A stretch of 64,000 nt of DNA. Source: Hymenobacter actinosclerus (GTDB lineage Bacteria > Bacteroidota > Bacteroidia > Cytophagales > Hymenobacteraceae). Below the pieces are notes generated by a model. It was not told where the DNA came from. It searched no databases and worked only from the letters and a program-made list of their open reading frames with translations. Position numbers and translations under genes: made by a program. This document shows, in pieces, positions 36,646 to 44,241 of this stretch (positions are counted from its first letter, which is position 1; the number at the start of each line of letters is the position of its first letter). Location of the stretch: assembly GCF_900111515.1 (NCBI RefSeq), contig NZ_FOHS01000002.1, positions 372,001-436,000 on the forward strand. Direction: 5' to 3'.

Positions 36646-37497
36646 TCACGAAATCATTTTCTCAATTGGCAGCACCAGAATCCCTTCGGCGCCGACGGCT
36701 TTGAGCTGGCTGGTGATGTGCCAGAAGTCGTCCTCATTCACTACTGACTGCACCGACACCCAGCCTTCCTCGGCCAGCGGCGTGAGGGTGGGCGACTTGA
36801 TACCGGGCAGCAGCTTTTTTACCGCATCCAGAGCCGCGACGGGCGCGTTGAGGATGATGTATTTGTTGCGGCGGGCCCGGCGCACGGCCTGCATCCGGAA
36901 TTGCAGCTGCTCCAGCTGCTCCTGCTTTTCGGCGCTCAGGGTTTGGTTGGCAATGAGCACGGCCTCCGAGCGAAACACGGTTTCCACTTCGCGCAGACCG
37001 TTGCCGAGCAGCGTCGAGCCGCTGCTCACGATGTCGCAGATGGCCTCGGCCAGCCCGATGCTGGGGGCAATTTCTACCGAGCCGCTGATGGTGTGCAGAT
37101 TGGCCCGCACGCCCTGCCCGGCTAGGTAGTCGCCCAGGATTTTTGGGTACGAAGTGGCAATGCTCACGCCCTGCAAATCCTGGATGGAGTCGTAGGCGGC
37201 GGCACGGGGCACGGCCAGGCTCAGGCGGCACTTGCTGAAGCCCAGGCCTTCAACTTCCAGCTCCGGAAAACCGGCCTCCACCAGCACGTTCTGGCCCACG
37301 ATGCCCAGGTCGGCCACGCCATCCTGCACGTAGCCGGGAATGTCGTCGTCGCGCAGGTACAGGATTTCAAGCGGAAAGTTGGTGGCTTCGGTTTTGAGCT
37401 TGTAGGAAGCCGAAAGGAAGTTGATGCCGCATTCCCGAATCAGATTCAGGGAGTCTTCACTTAAGCGGCCGGATTTCTGGATTGCCAGACGGAGCAT
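36646..37497 (-). CDS. hisG: ATP phosphoribosyltransferase, long form
   Basis: 283 residues, long-form HisG: catalytic domains (MLRLAIQKSGRLSEDSL, ADLGIVGQNVL, the PRPP loop ISGSVEIAPSIGLAEAICD) plus the C-terminal ACT-like histidine-binding domain (last ~75 residues, PGIKSPTLTPL), so feedback inhibition by histidine is expected. First structural gene of the operon GDCBHAFI(E). The ATG follows TTAATTC heptads. A candidate His leader lies 246 bases upstream. Confidence 0.97.
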   Translation of the reverse strand: MLRLAIQKSGRLSEDSLNLIRECGINFLSASYKLKTEATNFPLEILYLRDDDIPGYVQDGVADLGIVGQNVLVEAGFPELEVEGLGFSKCRLSLAVPRAAAYDSIQDLQGVSIATSYPKILGDYLAGQGVRANLHTISGSVEIAPSIGLAEAICDIVSSGSTLLGNGLREVETVFRSEAVLIANQTLSAEKQEQLEQLQFRMQAVRRARRNKYIILNAPVAALDAVKKLLPGIKSPTLTPLAEEGWVSVQSVVNEDDFWHITSQLKAVGAEGILVLPIEKMIS

Positions 37498-37500
37498 TTC

Positions 37501-37561
37501 TTTTTAATTAAGGATTTGAATTAAGAATTAAGAAATGGCCGGTTTGGCGGTCTTAATTGAT
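37501..37561. repeat. TTAATTC heptads before hisG
   Basis: On the minus strand CAATTAAGA, a short insert, then TCTTAATTCTTAATTCAAAT and CCTTAATTAAAAA run up to the hisG ATG. The first and second parts can pair (AATTAAGA/TCTTAATT). Confidence 0.55.
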
Positions 37562-37648
37562 AATCCGAAAAAGACAGAGTGGCGGAATGGGCGGGGACTA
37601 TAGCGCCGGTTCAGAAGTTGGATGTGCTGGCGGGCCCTGCGCAGGTTG

Positions 37649-37694
37649 GGAAAAGGCCAGAGGCCGGCCGGACCCCCACTTTTCCGGGGGCCGG
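37649..37694 (-). terminator. Candidate attenuator hairpins of the his leader
   Basis: On the minus strand CCGGCCCCC pairs with GGGGGTCCGG (37668-37694, one bulge). The overlapping GGAAAAG (37679-37685) instead can pair with CTTTTCC (37649-37655), so the two structures compete. A further 8-base hairpin, 37737-37758, covers the leader stop codon. Arrangement is suggestive of attenuation; no folding was computed. Confidence 0.4.
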
Positions 37695-37743
37695 GGAGCC
37701 GGTTGCGGCTCGCCCAACGGGTCAATATGATGCGTTCATTCCT

Positions 37744-37872
37744 CTAGAAAGAGGAATGGTGCCCGTGATGATGCCAGGTGGCAGACTCAAACGCGCCGGC
37801 CCCGGCCGGGCGGCCCGCTACGGGGGCGGCCGGATGGCTTAGGGCAGTAAAACGAGGCGCGGAGAAAATCAT
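37744..37872 (-). CDS. Candidate his operon leader peptide
   Basis: A 42-codon frame between a canonical -7 element and hisG. It ends TWHHHGHHSSF-stop, with five His codons (CAT, CAT, CAC, then CAC, CAT) in six positions, 4 to 9 codons before the stop. The rest of the peptide has no recognisable domain and is Ala/Gly/Pro-rich. Clusters of the cognate codon near the leader end are the hallmark of amino-acid operon attenuators. An 8-base hairpin spans the stop codon, and two competing hairpins follow before hisG. Chance occurrence in GC-rich DNA cannot be excluded without comparison to relatives. Confidence 0.6.
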   Translation of the reverse strand: MIFSAPRFTALSHPAAPVAGRPAGAGAFESATWHHHGHHSSF

Positions 37873-37890
37873 AAGGGCTAGGTAGCGGGG

Positions 37891-37898
37891 CAAATGTA
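37891..37898 (-). promoter_or_regulatory. -7 element upstream of the his leader
   Basis: TACATTTG on the minus strand, exact TAnnTTTG, about 19 bases before the leader ATG. The -33 position reads TTTT rather than TTG. Likely promoter of the whole his operon. Confidence 0.55.
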
Positions 37899-38073
37899 CG
37901 AGCAGACCAACAGGATGAAAACTTTTCCCCAAAAAAATTATCAAAAAACCGAGAACTTCACGTTTCCCGTACCAGTCCTACCCACTTTTGGCATCATTGT
38001 TACTGACTACCCGGCGGTGCGGCTGCCGTGCCGGCTATGTTACAGTTTCCTGCCCCGCTTTGTTTTTGTCCTT

Positions 38074-39063
38074 ATGCTGACTGCCCGCTCTCTTGCCCTT
38101 CGTTTCGGACTCCTGTTTGCCCTGACCACCGGTAGCACGCTCGCGGCCCGCGCCCAGACAGCACCGGTAGCCGCGCCCGCCCCGGCCGCTACTCCCCCGC
38201 CCCTGGCCGGCGAGGCCGCCCCCGCCCCGCTGCCGCCCCCCACCACGGGCGTGCCCACGGGCATCGAGCTGCTGCTGCCCCAGGCCAGCCCCCGCGCTTT
38301 GGTGGCACAGGCCGTGGGCCTGACCGACGTGACGGTGGAATACCACTCGCCTTCGGTACGGGGCCGCAGCGTGTGGGGCGGGCTGGTACCGTATGACCAG
38401 GTATGGCGCGCCGGAGCCAACGAAAACACGCTCATTCGCTTCTCGACCCCGGTGCTGCTGCACGGCCAGAGCGTGCCCGCCGGACAGTATTCCTACTACG
38501 TAATTCCCCATCAGGACCGCGACTGGGAAGTGGCGCTCAACCGCGTAACCACCCACTGGGGCACCGACGGCTACGACCCGCAGCAGGACGCTATCCGGGT
38601 GCCGGTGCAAACCGAGCCGGCCCAGTTCCAGGAAAGCCTGCTCTACTGGTTTTCCAACGTGCGGCCCAACGGCGCCCACCTCAACCTGACCTGGGAGAAG
38701 CGTACCGTGGTGCTGCTGTTCGAAGTGGAGGTACACAAGCAGGTACTGGCCGGCGTCGAGCAGGCCTTGCAGCAGCAGCCCAACAACTGGGAGCTCCTGG
38801 CCCAGGCCGCCGACTACCTGGTGCAGAACAACCTTCAGCCCGAGCGCGCCCTGGCCTGGATCAACGAGTCCATCCGCCTGCAAAGCGAGGTCAGCAATAA
38901 CTGGATAAAGGCCCGTCTGCTGGCCCAGCAGCAGGATTACGGCACGGCCATCGTATACGCCCGCAAAGCCATCAAAATGGGCGACAAGGATGATGAGGCG
39001 TTCAAGTCGCGCCTGCCCAACATGCGCCTTTCCCTCACCGAGTGGCAGGCCCGGGCGTATTAG
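38074..39063 (+). CDS. Exported DUF2911 protein with C-terminal TPR-like region
   Basis: 329 residues from the ATG at 38074; the frame is open from 37894 but the upstream part overlaps the his promoter on the other strand. Signal peptide MLTARSLALRFGLLFALTTG up to ARAQT, then a Pro/Ala linker. DUF2911 core: ASPRALVAQAVGLTDVTVEY, GLVPYDQVWRAGANENTLI, PAGQYSYYVIP. The C-terminal ~100 residues are helical and TPR-like (NNWELLAQAADYLVQNNLQP). A periplasmic or surface protein of unknown function common in Bacteroidota. Followed by TTAGGGA repeats and a terminator. Confidence 0.88.
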   Translation: MLTARSLALRFGLLFALTTGSTLAARAQTAPVAAPAPAATPPPLAGEAAPAPLPPPTTGVPTGIELLLPQASPRALVAQAVGLTDVTVEYHSPSVRGRSVWGGLVPYDQVWRAGANENTLIRFSTPVLLHGQSVPAGQYSYYVIPHQDRDWEVALNRVTTHWGTDGYDPQQDAIRVPVQTEPAQFQESLLYWFSNVRPNGAHLNLTWEKRTVVLLFEVEVHKQVLAGVEQALQQQPNNWELLAQAADYLVQNNLQPERALAWINESIRLQSEVSNNWIKARLLAQQQDYGTAIVYARKAIKMGDKDDEAFKSRLPNMRLSLTEWQARAY

Positions 39064-39100
39064 GGATTAGGGATTAGGGATTAGGGATTAGGGATTAGGG
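39062..39100 (+). repeat. TTAGGGA tandem array
   Basis: Five near-perfect copies of the seven-base unit TTAGGGA start at the stop codon of the DUF2911 gene and run up to its terminator. Unlike most other arrays here it is nearly perfect and has no complementary arm. Confidence 0.85.
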
Positions 39101-39117
39101 GTACATGTATTTCAGGA

Positions 39118-39151
39118 ACAGCCGTTGCCGTTTGCAGCGGCTGTTTTTTTG
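39118..39151 (+). terminator. Terminator of the DUF2911 gene
   Basis: ACAGCCGTTGC and GCAGCGGCTGT (39118-39128, 39134-39144) pair with one wobble and are followed by seven T. Confidence 0.9.
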
Positions 39152-39169
39152 TGGTTTATCTTGGCCCTC

Positions 39170-39736
39170 ATGGAAGATTTGCTGGCCGTATGCCGCGCTA
39201 TCCAGGCGCTTTCTGAGGGCCTGGAGGCCGAATTGCGCCGGCTGGCGCGGCTGGAAACCGTGCCGGCGCGCACGGCGCTGCTTGAGCCCGGTAGCATGGC
39301 CCAGCGGCTGTTCTTTCTGGAGTCGGGTTTGGTGCGGGGGTATTACCTGAAGGAGGGCAAGGAAGTGACGTCGTGGTTTATGCCGGAGGGCCACTTTGTG
39401 ATTTCCATTCTGAGCTTCTTCTCGCGCCAGCCTTCCCACGAATACCTGCAAACGCTGGCCGAATGCCGGCTCTGGTCGCTTACCCACGCGCAGGTGCAGG
39501 CCCTGTACCGGCAGTTTCCCGAGTTCAACTTCATCGGCCGGGTGCTGACGGAGCGCTACTACGTGCTCAGCGAGCAGCGCGCCCTCGACCTGCGCATGCT
39601 GCCCGCCGCCGAGCGCTACGCCCGCCTGCTGCGCGACTTCCCCGACCTGACCCAGCAGGTCCCGCTACACATGCTGGCCTCGCACCTGGGCATTACCCCC
39701 GAAACCCTGAGCCGCCTGCGCGCCCACCGTTCTTGA
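39170..39736 (+). CDS. Crp/Fnr family transcriptional regulator
   Basis: 188 residues. N-terminal cyclic-nucleotide-binding-like beta roll (LEPGSMAQRLFFLESGLVRG, then KEVTSWFMPEGHFVISILSF), dimerisation helix, and a C-terminal winged helix with the recognition helix in MLASHLGITPETLSRLR. No Cys cluster, so it is not an oxygen-sensing FNR of the Fe-S type. The effector is unknown. The downstream hydroxylase gene has a CTTGA-N6-TCAAG palindrome at its promoter, a plausible target. Confidence 0.92.
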   Translation: MEDLLAVCRAIQALSEGLEAELRRLARLETVPARTALLEPGSMAQRLFFLESGLVRGYYLKEGKEVTSWFMPEGHFVISILSFFSRQPSHEYLQTLAECRLWSLTHAQVQALYRQFPEFNFIGRVLTERYYVLSEQRALDLRMLPAAERYARLLRDFPDLTQQVPLHMLASHLGITPETLSRLRAHRS

Positions 39737-39747
39737 TAAATGTCAAG
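39732..39747. promoter_or_regulatory. Candidate Crp/Fnr site
   Basis: CTTGATAAATGTCAAG, a near-FNR palindrome (TTGAT-N4-GTCAA), overlaps the stop codon of the regulator gene. If transcription starts about 7 bases after 39776 the site centre is near -43, a usual class II activator position. Confidence 0.5.
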
Positions 39748-39768
39748 GGGTAAGGGCAGCGCGGCCCG

Positions 39769-39776
39769 CACCTTTG
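39769..39776 (+). promoter_or_regulatory. -7-like element for the hydroxylase gene
   Basis: CACCTTTG, one base off TAnnTTTG, 31 bases before the ATG at 39807. No good -33 TTG, as expected for an activator-dependent promoter. Confidence 0.4.
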
Positions 39777-39806
39777 GAGCATGGTTTCACGCTTAACCCT
39801 GCTATT

Positions 39807-40607
39807 ATGAATACGTTGTTTTTGCTGCCGCTGCTGGACTGCGGCGTAGTTCTGCCCCGGTTGAACGCGCCTCCGACGCTGGTTATTATTTTCGAGGCCT
39901 TTGCGTTCTACTTCGTGCTGGAGCGCGTGGTGCCGGGCTGGAGGCTGCCGCGGGTGGCCACCTGGCCGCTGCGGGTACTGCTCATCAATGGGGCGCAGTT
40001 GCTGGTAGTGGTGGTGGCGGGCCTCACTTGGGAAAAATGGTTTTCGGCCTACTCGCTGCTGCACCTGTCGCGGCAGCTGGGCCCGGTGGCGGGCGGGCTG
40101 CTGGCCTACGTGGTGGCCACGTTTGTATTCTACTGGTGGCACCGCTGGCGCCACACCCAGGATTTTCTCTGGCTCCACTTCCACCAGATTCACCACAGCC
40201 CCCGCCGGCTCGAAGTCATCACCTCCTTCTACAAGCACCCGCTCGAAATGACCGTTAACTCCCTGCTGGGCGGGCTGCTGGTGTTCACCGTGTTGGGCCT
40301 GAGCCCGGCGGCCGGGGCCGTGTACACGCTCTGTACGGCGCTGGGCGAGTTTTTCTACCACACCAACGTGCGCACGCCGCGCTGGGTGGGCTACATTTTC
40401 CAGCGCCCCGAAATGCACCGCGTCCACCATCAGTACCAGCAGCACAGCCACAACTACGGCGACCTGGTTGTCTGGGACTACCTTTTCGGCACCTACCGCA
40501 ACCCCGCTACCTTCGAGGCCACCTGCGGCTTCGACCCCGAAAAAGAGGAAAAGCTAACCGACATGCTCCGCTTTAAAGACGTGCATGCGGAGGAGGTGGT
40601 GGAGTGA
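39807..40607 (+). CDS. Sterol desaturase / fatty acid hydroxylase family protein
   Basis: 266 residues. Integral membrane di-iron oxygenase with all histidine boxes: HRWRH (WWHRWRHTQDFLW), HQIHH (FHQIHHSPRRLEV) and HRVHH (EMHRVHHQYQQHSH), between several membrane helices. Such enzymes hydroxylate or desaturate lipids; the substrate could be a fatty acid, sphingolipid or carotenoid-like lipid. The ATG at 39807 is used; the upstream in-frame part overlaps the promoter. Paired with the Crp/Fnr regulator. Confidence 0.92.
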   Translation: MNTLFLLPLLDCGVVLPRLNAPPTLVIIFEAFAFYFVLERVVPGWRLPRVATWPLRVLLINGAQLLVVVVAGLTWEKWFSAYSLLHLSRQLGPVAGGLLAYVVATFVFYWWHRWRHTQDFLWLHFHQIHHSPRRLEVITSFYKHPLEMTVNSLLGGLLVFTVLGLSPAAGAVYTLCTALGEFFYHTNVRTPRWVGYIFQRPEMHRVHHQYQQHSHNYGDLVVWDYLFGTYRNPATFEATCGFDPEKEEKLTDMLRFKDVHAEEVVE

Positions 40608-40815
40608 GGTGATGAGGTAAGGAGGTGTCATTCTGAGCAGAGCGAAGAATCTCGCGTGCCAAAGTAATCCAGACGTCAGAGGCTAGCATGGCACGCAAGA
40701 TTCTTCGCTCTGCTCAGAATGACACCTCCCTACTCCATCACCTCCTCACCCCATCACCTCCTTACCCCATCACCTCCTCACCTCCTCACCCCATCACCTC
40801 ATCACACCATCACCT
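40605..40815. repeat. 41-base palindrome with TCACCTCC arrays
   Basis: Arms 40621-40661 and 40689-40729 (GGAGGTGTCATTCTGAGCAG and on) match over 41 bases with one mismatch. The loop holds CAGAGGCTAGCAT (40677-40689), complement of the ATGCTAG loop motif. Outside lie GTGAGGTGATGAGG on the left and a long run of CATCACC/TCCTCACC units to 40815, next to the receptor stop codon. Convergent gap between hydroxylase and receptor genes. Confidence 0.88.
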
Positions 40816-40818
40816 TCC

Positions 40819-43398
40819 CTAAAACCGGGCAATCACCCTTAGATTCACCAGCCGGTTCGAGAGGAAATTGGGCACGCTGTAAGTCAGGCCGTTCAGGTCC
40901 TGCACGTAGTTGTAGCCGGCCAGGTTGCTGGCGCCGAGCACGTTGAGCACTTCCAGGCTTAGCCACAGGGTTTGCAGCTGCACGGTGCGGCCGCGGGCGG
41001 CCAGCTCGGTGGCGGTGCGCAGGCCCAGCACTTTGGTAAAGCCCAAATCGACCCGCTTGTAGGAGCGCGTGAGCTTGCTGGTCCCGCGCAAATCGGGCAG
41101 GTAGGGCGGGCTGAACGGCAGGCCGGTACCAAACACGAAGTTCACGTAGCCCTTCACCGAAGGGTCGCCGGGCAGGTTATCCTGCAGGAAAATACCCAGG
41201 TTCAGGCGCTGGTCGGAGGGGCGGCGAATGTAGCCCTTGGACTTACGGCCGAAAACCTGGCCCTGCGAGTCGAAAACGTTGAGCGAGTCGCCCGTCAGGT
41301 TTTCGCGGGTCGTGAGCACGCCCAGGCTAAACCACGATTCGGTACCGGGAATGAACTCGCCGCTCACCCGCGCATCGAGACCGGCGGCGTAGGCTTTGGC
41401 GTTGTTGTTGGCCTGGTAGCGCAGGCGCACGTTGTCGATATCGTAGGGCACTACGTCGGTGAGGTACTTGTAGTAGGCCTCGCCAGTGAAGCGGAACGGC
41501 CGACCCCAGCTGCGGAAACGCAGCTCGTTGCCCACGATAAAGTGCAACGAGCGTTGGGCCCGCAAAGCAAGATTGAGCGCCCCTTCCTGGCTTTGCGGGG
41601 CGCCGGTCTGGTAGCGCAGCTCGCGGTAGAAAGGGGGCTGCACGTACACCCCGGCGGCCGCTTTCCAGGCCAGCCGCGGGTTGCGGGCACTGCGGAACGC
41701 GTACTGCACCCGCGGGCTCACCGTCGTCTGCCCGTTCACCGTCCAGTAGTTGAGGCGGGCCCCGTAGGTGAGCGTGCGCAACGAATCGAAGCGGATGGTA
41801 TGCTGGGCGTAGCCCTGGGTGCGGGTGCTGGTCAGGTCGAGGTTGGAGCGCAGGCGGGTGCGGCGGTAGTCGGGCACGTAGTCGGCCGAATCGACGAAGC
41901 TGTACTCGTCGAGCACGTCGTTGATCTGCTCGCGGCCCGTTTTCAGGCCCCAGCGCACCGTGTGGCGCAGGCCCGGCGTCCAGGTGCCGCGGGTTTCAAG
42001 CGAGGCCACGCGGGCTTCGAGCGTGTTGCGCGAGTGCTTGAAGAGCCTTCCTACTCCCCGCCGGTTTAGGTCCATGCCAAAATCGGGCGACTTCGGGTCG
42101 CGGTTGATTTCGGCAATTTTATAGTCTGCCTCCACGTCGCGGTACTCGAACTCGCGCGAGTAAAGTAGGCCACCGAGCAGCTCCAGGCGCAGGTTGGACC
42201 GCAGCTGGTGGCTCAGGCTCAGTCCGCCCTGGTAGGTATCGTACTGCATCCGCTCGCGGCCCTGGTAACCGATAATGAGGCGCGAAAACTGGTTGACGCC
42301 GGTGCTGAACGTGCTTTCGCCGGTTTCGGGGTTGAAGCGAAAATCGTTGTGGGCGTAGGTATTCAGCAGGCTCAGCGTCGTGCGGTCGAGGTTGTCTTTG
42401 GGGCCCAGGGCCACCGTAATCAGGCTCTGCCCGTCGTAGAAAGTGGGGTTGTAGCCGCCCTGCTGCTGCTGGAGCGAGTTGAACACGTAGGTGGCGTTCT
42501 TGTAGCGCACCCCGGCCAGGTAGCTGATGCGGCGGTTGGGCGAGTTGGCCTCCACGTGGGCCGTGCCGCCCACCAGGCTGGCCGTGGCCGAGGCCCCGAA
42601 CCTGAGCGGCCGCTTGTAGTCAATGTTGAGCACCGACGAAAGCTTGTCGCCGAACTTAGGCTGCCAGCCCCCGCTCGAAAACTCAATGGTATTCACCAGA
42701 TCAGGGTTGACGAAACTCAGGCCTTCCTGCTGGGCAGTGGTCACCAGAAACGGCCGGTACACCTCGAAGCCGTTTACGTAAATCAGGTTTTCCTCGTAGT
42801 TGCCGCCGCGCACCGAGTAGGTGCTGGTCAATTCGTTGGTGCTGGTTACGCCGGGCAGCGTTTTGAGGATGGCCGAGAAGTCGCCGAAAGGCGACGGGAT
42901 TTCCTTGGCCGCCCGCGGCTCCAGCTTCATAATACTCACCTGTTCGCGGGTATCGGTGGCATCCTGGCGGCCGCGCACGGTTACGTTGTCCAGGGCCCGG
43001 CCGTCCTCTGCCAGCGCCACGCGCACTTCCGGATTCTGGCTCAGATCGAGTTTCAGCCGCTCGGGGCGGTAGCCGAGGCGGCGCAATATCAGCACCGGAG
43101 CGGCGCCACCGGCCGCGGGCCGCAGCACGCTCAGCGTAAAGCGGCCCCGCTCGTCGGTGTTGGTGCCGCCGGTCTGGCCTTCCACGCCCACTGTCACGTC
43201 CTCGAGGGGCCGGCCAGTGACGTCGCGTACTACGCCCGTTACCGTTGTCCGGCTGGTTTGGGCCAGCGCCGGAGCAGCCAGCCCGGCCAGCAGCAGTGCC
43301 GCCGCGGCGGCGCCCGACCGGGCAGCCGGGGTCGTGAGCAGCCGCAGCCACAAGCGGGTTGGAACGGAAACGGGAAACACGCGGAAAGAAAGCAGCAT
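40819..43398 (-). CDS. TonB-dependent outer membrane receptor
   Basis: 859 residues. Signal peptide ending near APALAQ, then a carboxypeptidase-regulatory-like domain (TTVTGVVRDVTGRPLEDVTV ... GRFTLSVLRP), a plug (SPFGDFSAILKTLPGVTSTN, TYSVRGGNYEENLIYVNGFE) and a 22-strand beta barrel ending in VNLRVIARF with a C-terminal Phe. No SusC-type signature and no SusD gene beside it, so a polysaccharide role is not indicated; the ligand is unknown. Lies 9 bases downstream of rpe on the same strand. Confidence 0.93.
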   Translation of the reverse strand: MLLSFRVFPVSVPTRLWLRLLTTPAARSGAAAAALLLAGLAAPALAQTSRTTVTGVVRDVTGRPLEDVTVGVEGQTGGTNTDERGRFTLSVLRPAAGGAAPVLILRRLGYRPERLKLDLSQNPEVRVALAEDGRALDNVTVRGRQDATDTREQVSIMKLEPRAAKEIPSPFGDFSAILKTLPGVTSTNELTSTYSVRGGNYEENLIYVNGFEVYRPFLVTTAQQEGLSFVNPDLVNTIEFSSGGWQPKFGDKLSSVLNIDYKRPLRFGASATASLVGGTAHVEANSPNRRISYLAGVRYKNATYVFNSLQQQQGGYNPTFYDGQSLITVALGPKDNLDRTTLSLLNTYAHNDFRFNPETGESTFSTGVNQFSRLIIGYQGRERMQYDTYQGGLSLSHQLRSNLRLELLGGLLYSREFEYRDVEADYKIAEINRDPKSPDFGMDLNRRGVGRLFKHSRNTLEARVASLETRGTWTPGLRHTVRWGLKTGREQINDVLDEYSFVDSADYVPDYRRTRLRSNLDLTSTRTQGYAQHTIRFDSLRTLTYGARLNYWTVNGQTTVSPRVQYAFRSARNPRLAWKAAAGVYVQPPFYRELRYQTGAPQSQEGALNLALRAQRSLHFIVGNELRFRSWGRPFRFTGEAYYKYLTDVVPYDIDNVRLRYQANNNAKAYAAGLDARVSGEFIPGTESWFSLGVLTTRENLTGDSLNVFDSQGQVFGRKSKGYIRRPSDQRLNLGIFLQDNLPGDPSVKGYVNFVFGTGLPFSPPYLPDLRGTSKLTRSYKRVDLGFTKVLGLRTATELAARGRTVQLQTLWLSLEVLNVLGASNLAGYNYVQDLNGLTYSVPNFLSNRLVNLRVIARF

Positions 43399-43407
43399 CC
43401 GCGGGGC

Positions 43408-44106
43408 TTAGTCGTTGGTTTCGAGGGCTTCGGGCGCCAGTTCGGCCCGCATGCGGGCCAGCGTGCCCACCGGGTCGCCATCCTTGAATACAAACGAGCC
43501 GGCCACCAGCGCATCGGCGCCGGCCGCCACCAGAGCGGGCGCGTTGTCGAGCGTTACACCACCGTCTACTTCAATGAGGGCCGACGAGCCACAATCAACC
43601 AGCAGTTCTTTCAGCTGAGCCACCTTGCGCAGCGTGTTCGGAATAAAGGCCTGCCCCCCGAAACCGGGATTTACCGACATCACCAGCACCACGTCGAGGT
43701 CGGCGGCAATGTCTTCGAGCAAACTCACGGGCGAGTGCGGGTTGAGGGCCACGCCGGCCCGGCAGCCCAGCTGCTTGATTTGCTGCACCACCCGGTGCAG
43801 GTGGGTGCAGGCCTCGTAGTGCACCGTGATGATGGCGGCCCCGGCGTCGCGGAAGGCGCTCAGGTAGTGCTGGGGCTCCTCAATCATCAGGTGCACATCG
43901 ATGGGCTGGCGGGCGTAGCGGTGCACGGCTTCCAGCACCGGAATACCGAACGAGATGTTGGGCACGAAGCGGCCGTCCATCACATCAAAGTGCAGCCAGT
44001 CGGCAGCCGAGTCGGCCAGCATTTCGGTTTGCGCCTGCAGGTTGCCGAAGTCGGCGGAAAGAAGCGAGGGGGCCAGCAGCGGGGCCTGGCGACGAGTCGG
44101 GTTCAT
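43408..44106 (-). CDS. rpe: Ribulose-phosphate 3-epimerase
   Basis: 232 residues. Interconverts ribulose 5-phosphate and xylulose 5-phosphate. Metal-site and catalytic motifs: LAPSLLSADFGNL, HFDVMDGRFVPNISFG, VHLMIEEP, MSVNPGFGGQAFI and EVDGGVTLDNA. Cytosolic (beta/alpha)8 barrel. Immediately followed by the receptor gene and preceded by a 42-base perfect inverted repeat. Confidence 0.97.
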   Translation of the reverse strand: MNPTRRQAPLLAPSLLSADFGNLQAQTEMLADSAADWLHFDVMDGRFVPNISFGIPVLEAVHRYARQPIDVHLMIEEPQHYLSAFRDAGAAIITVHYEACTHLHRVVQQIKQLGCRAGVALNPHSPVSLLEDIAADLDVVLVMSVNPGFGGQAFIPNTLRKVAQLKELLVDCGSSALIEVDGGVTLDNAPALVAAGADALVAGSFVFKDGDPVGTLARMRAELAPEALETND

Positions 44107-44121
44107 GCCACGAAAGTAGTG

Positions 44122-44234
44122 ATTAGCGGTTAGTGATTAGCGGACAGTGAAGATTCTCCTTCTTCGTCTTTGGCTTGATGCGCCACATGCTCAGAAGGAG
44201 AATCTTCACTGTCCGCTAATCACTAACCGCTAAT
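44122..44234. repeat. 42-base perfect inverted repeat before rpe
   Basis: Arms 44122-44163 and 44193-44234 are perfect complements over 42 bases. The outer part is built of ATTAGCGGTTAGTGATTAGC heptads, the inner part is AAGATTCTCCTTCT. The loop GGCTTGATGCGCCACATGCT (44172-44191) is the complement of a motif in the hisC-hisB palindrome. One arm lies 7 bases after the 44242 gene stop, the other 15 bases before the rpe ATG. Confidence 0.92.
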
Positions 44235-44241
44235 TTCTCCT

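Noticed and set aside
39062..39100. TTAGGGA repeats considered as telomere-like DNA
   Set aside because: Internal to the chromosome between a stop codon and a terminator; one of many local heptad arrays.
42208..44133. 641-residue frame opposite the receptor and rpe genes
   Set aside because: It crosses two certain genes on the other strand and their boundary; a composition artefact.
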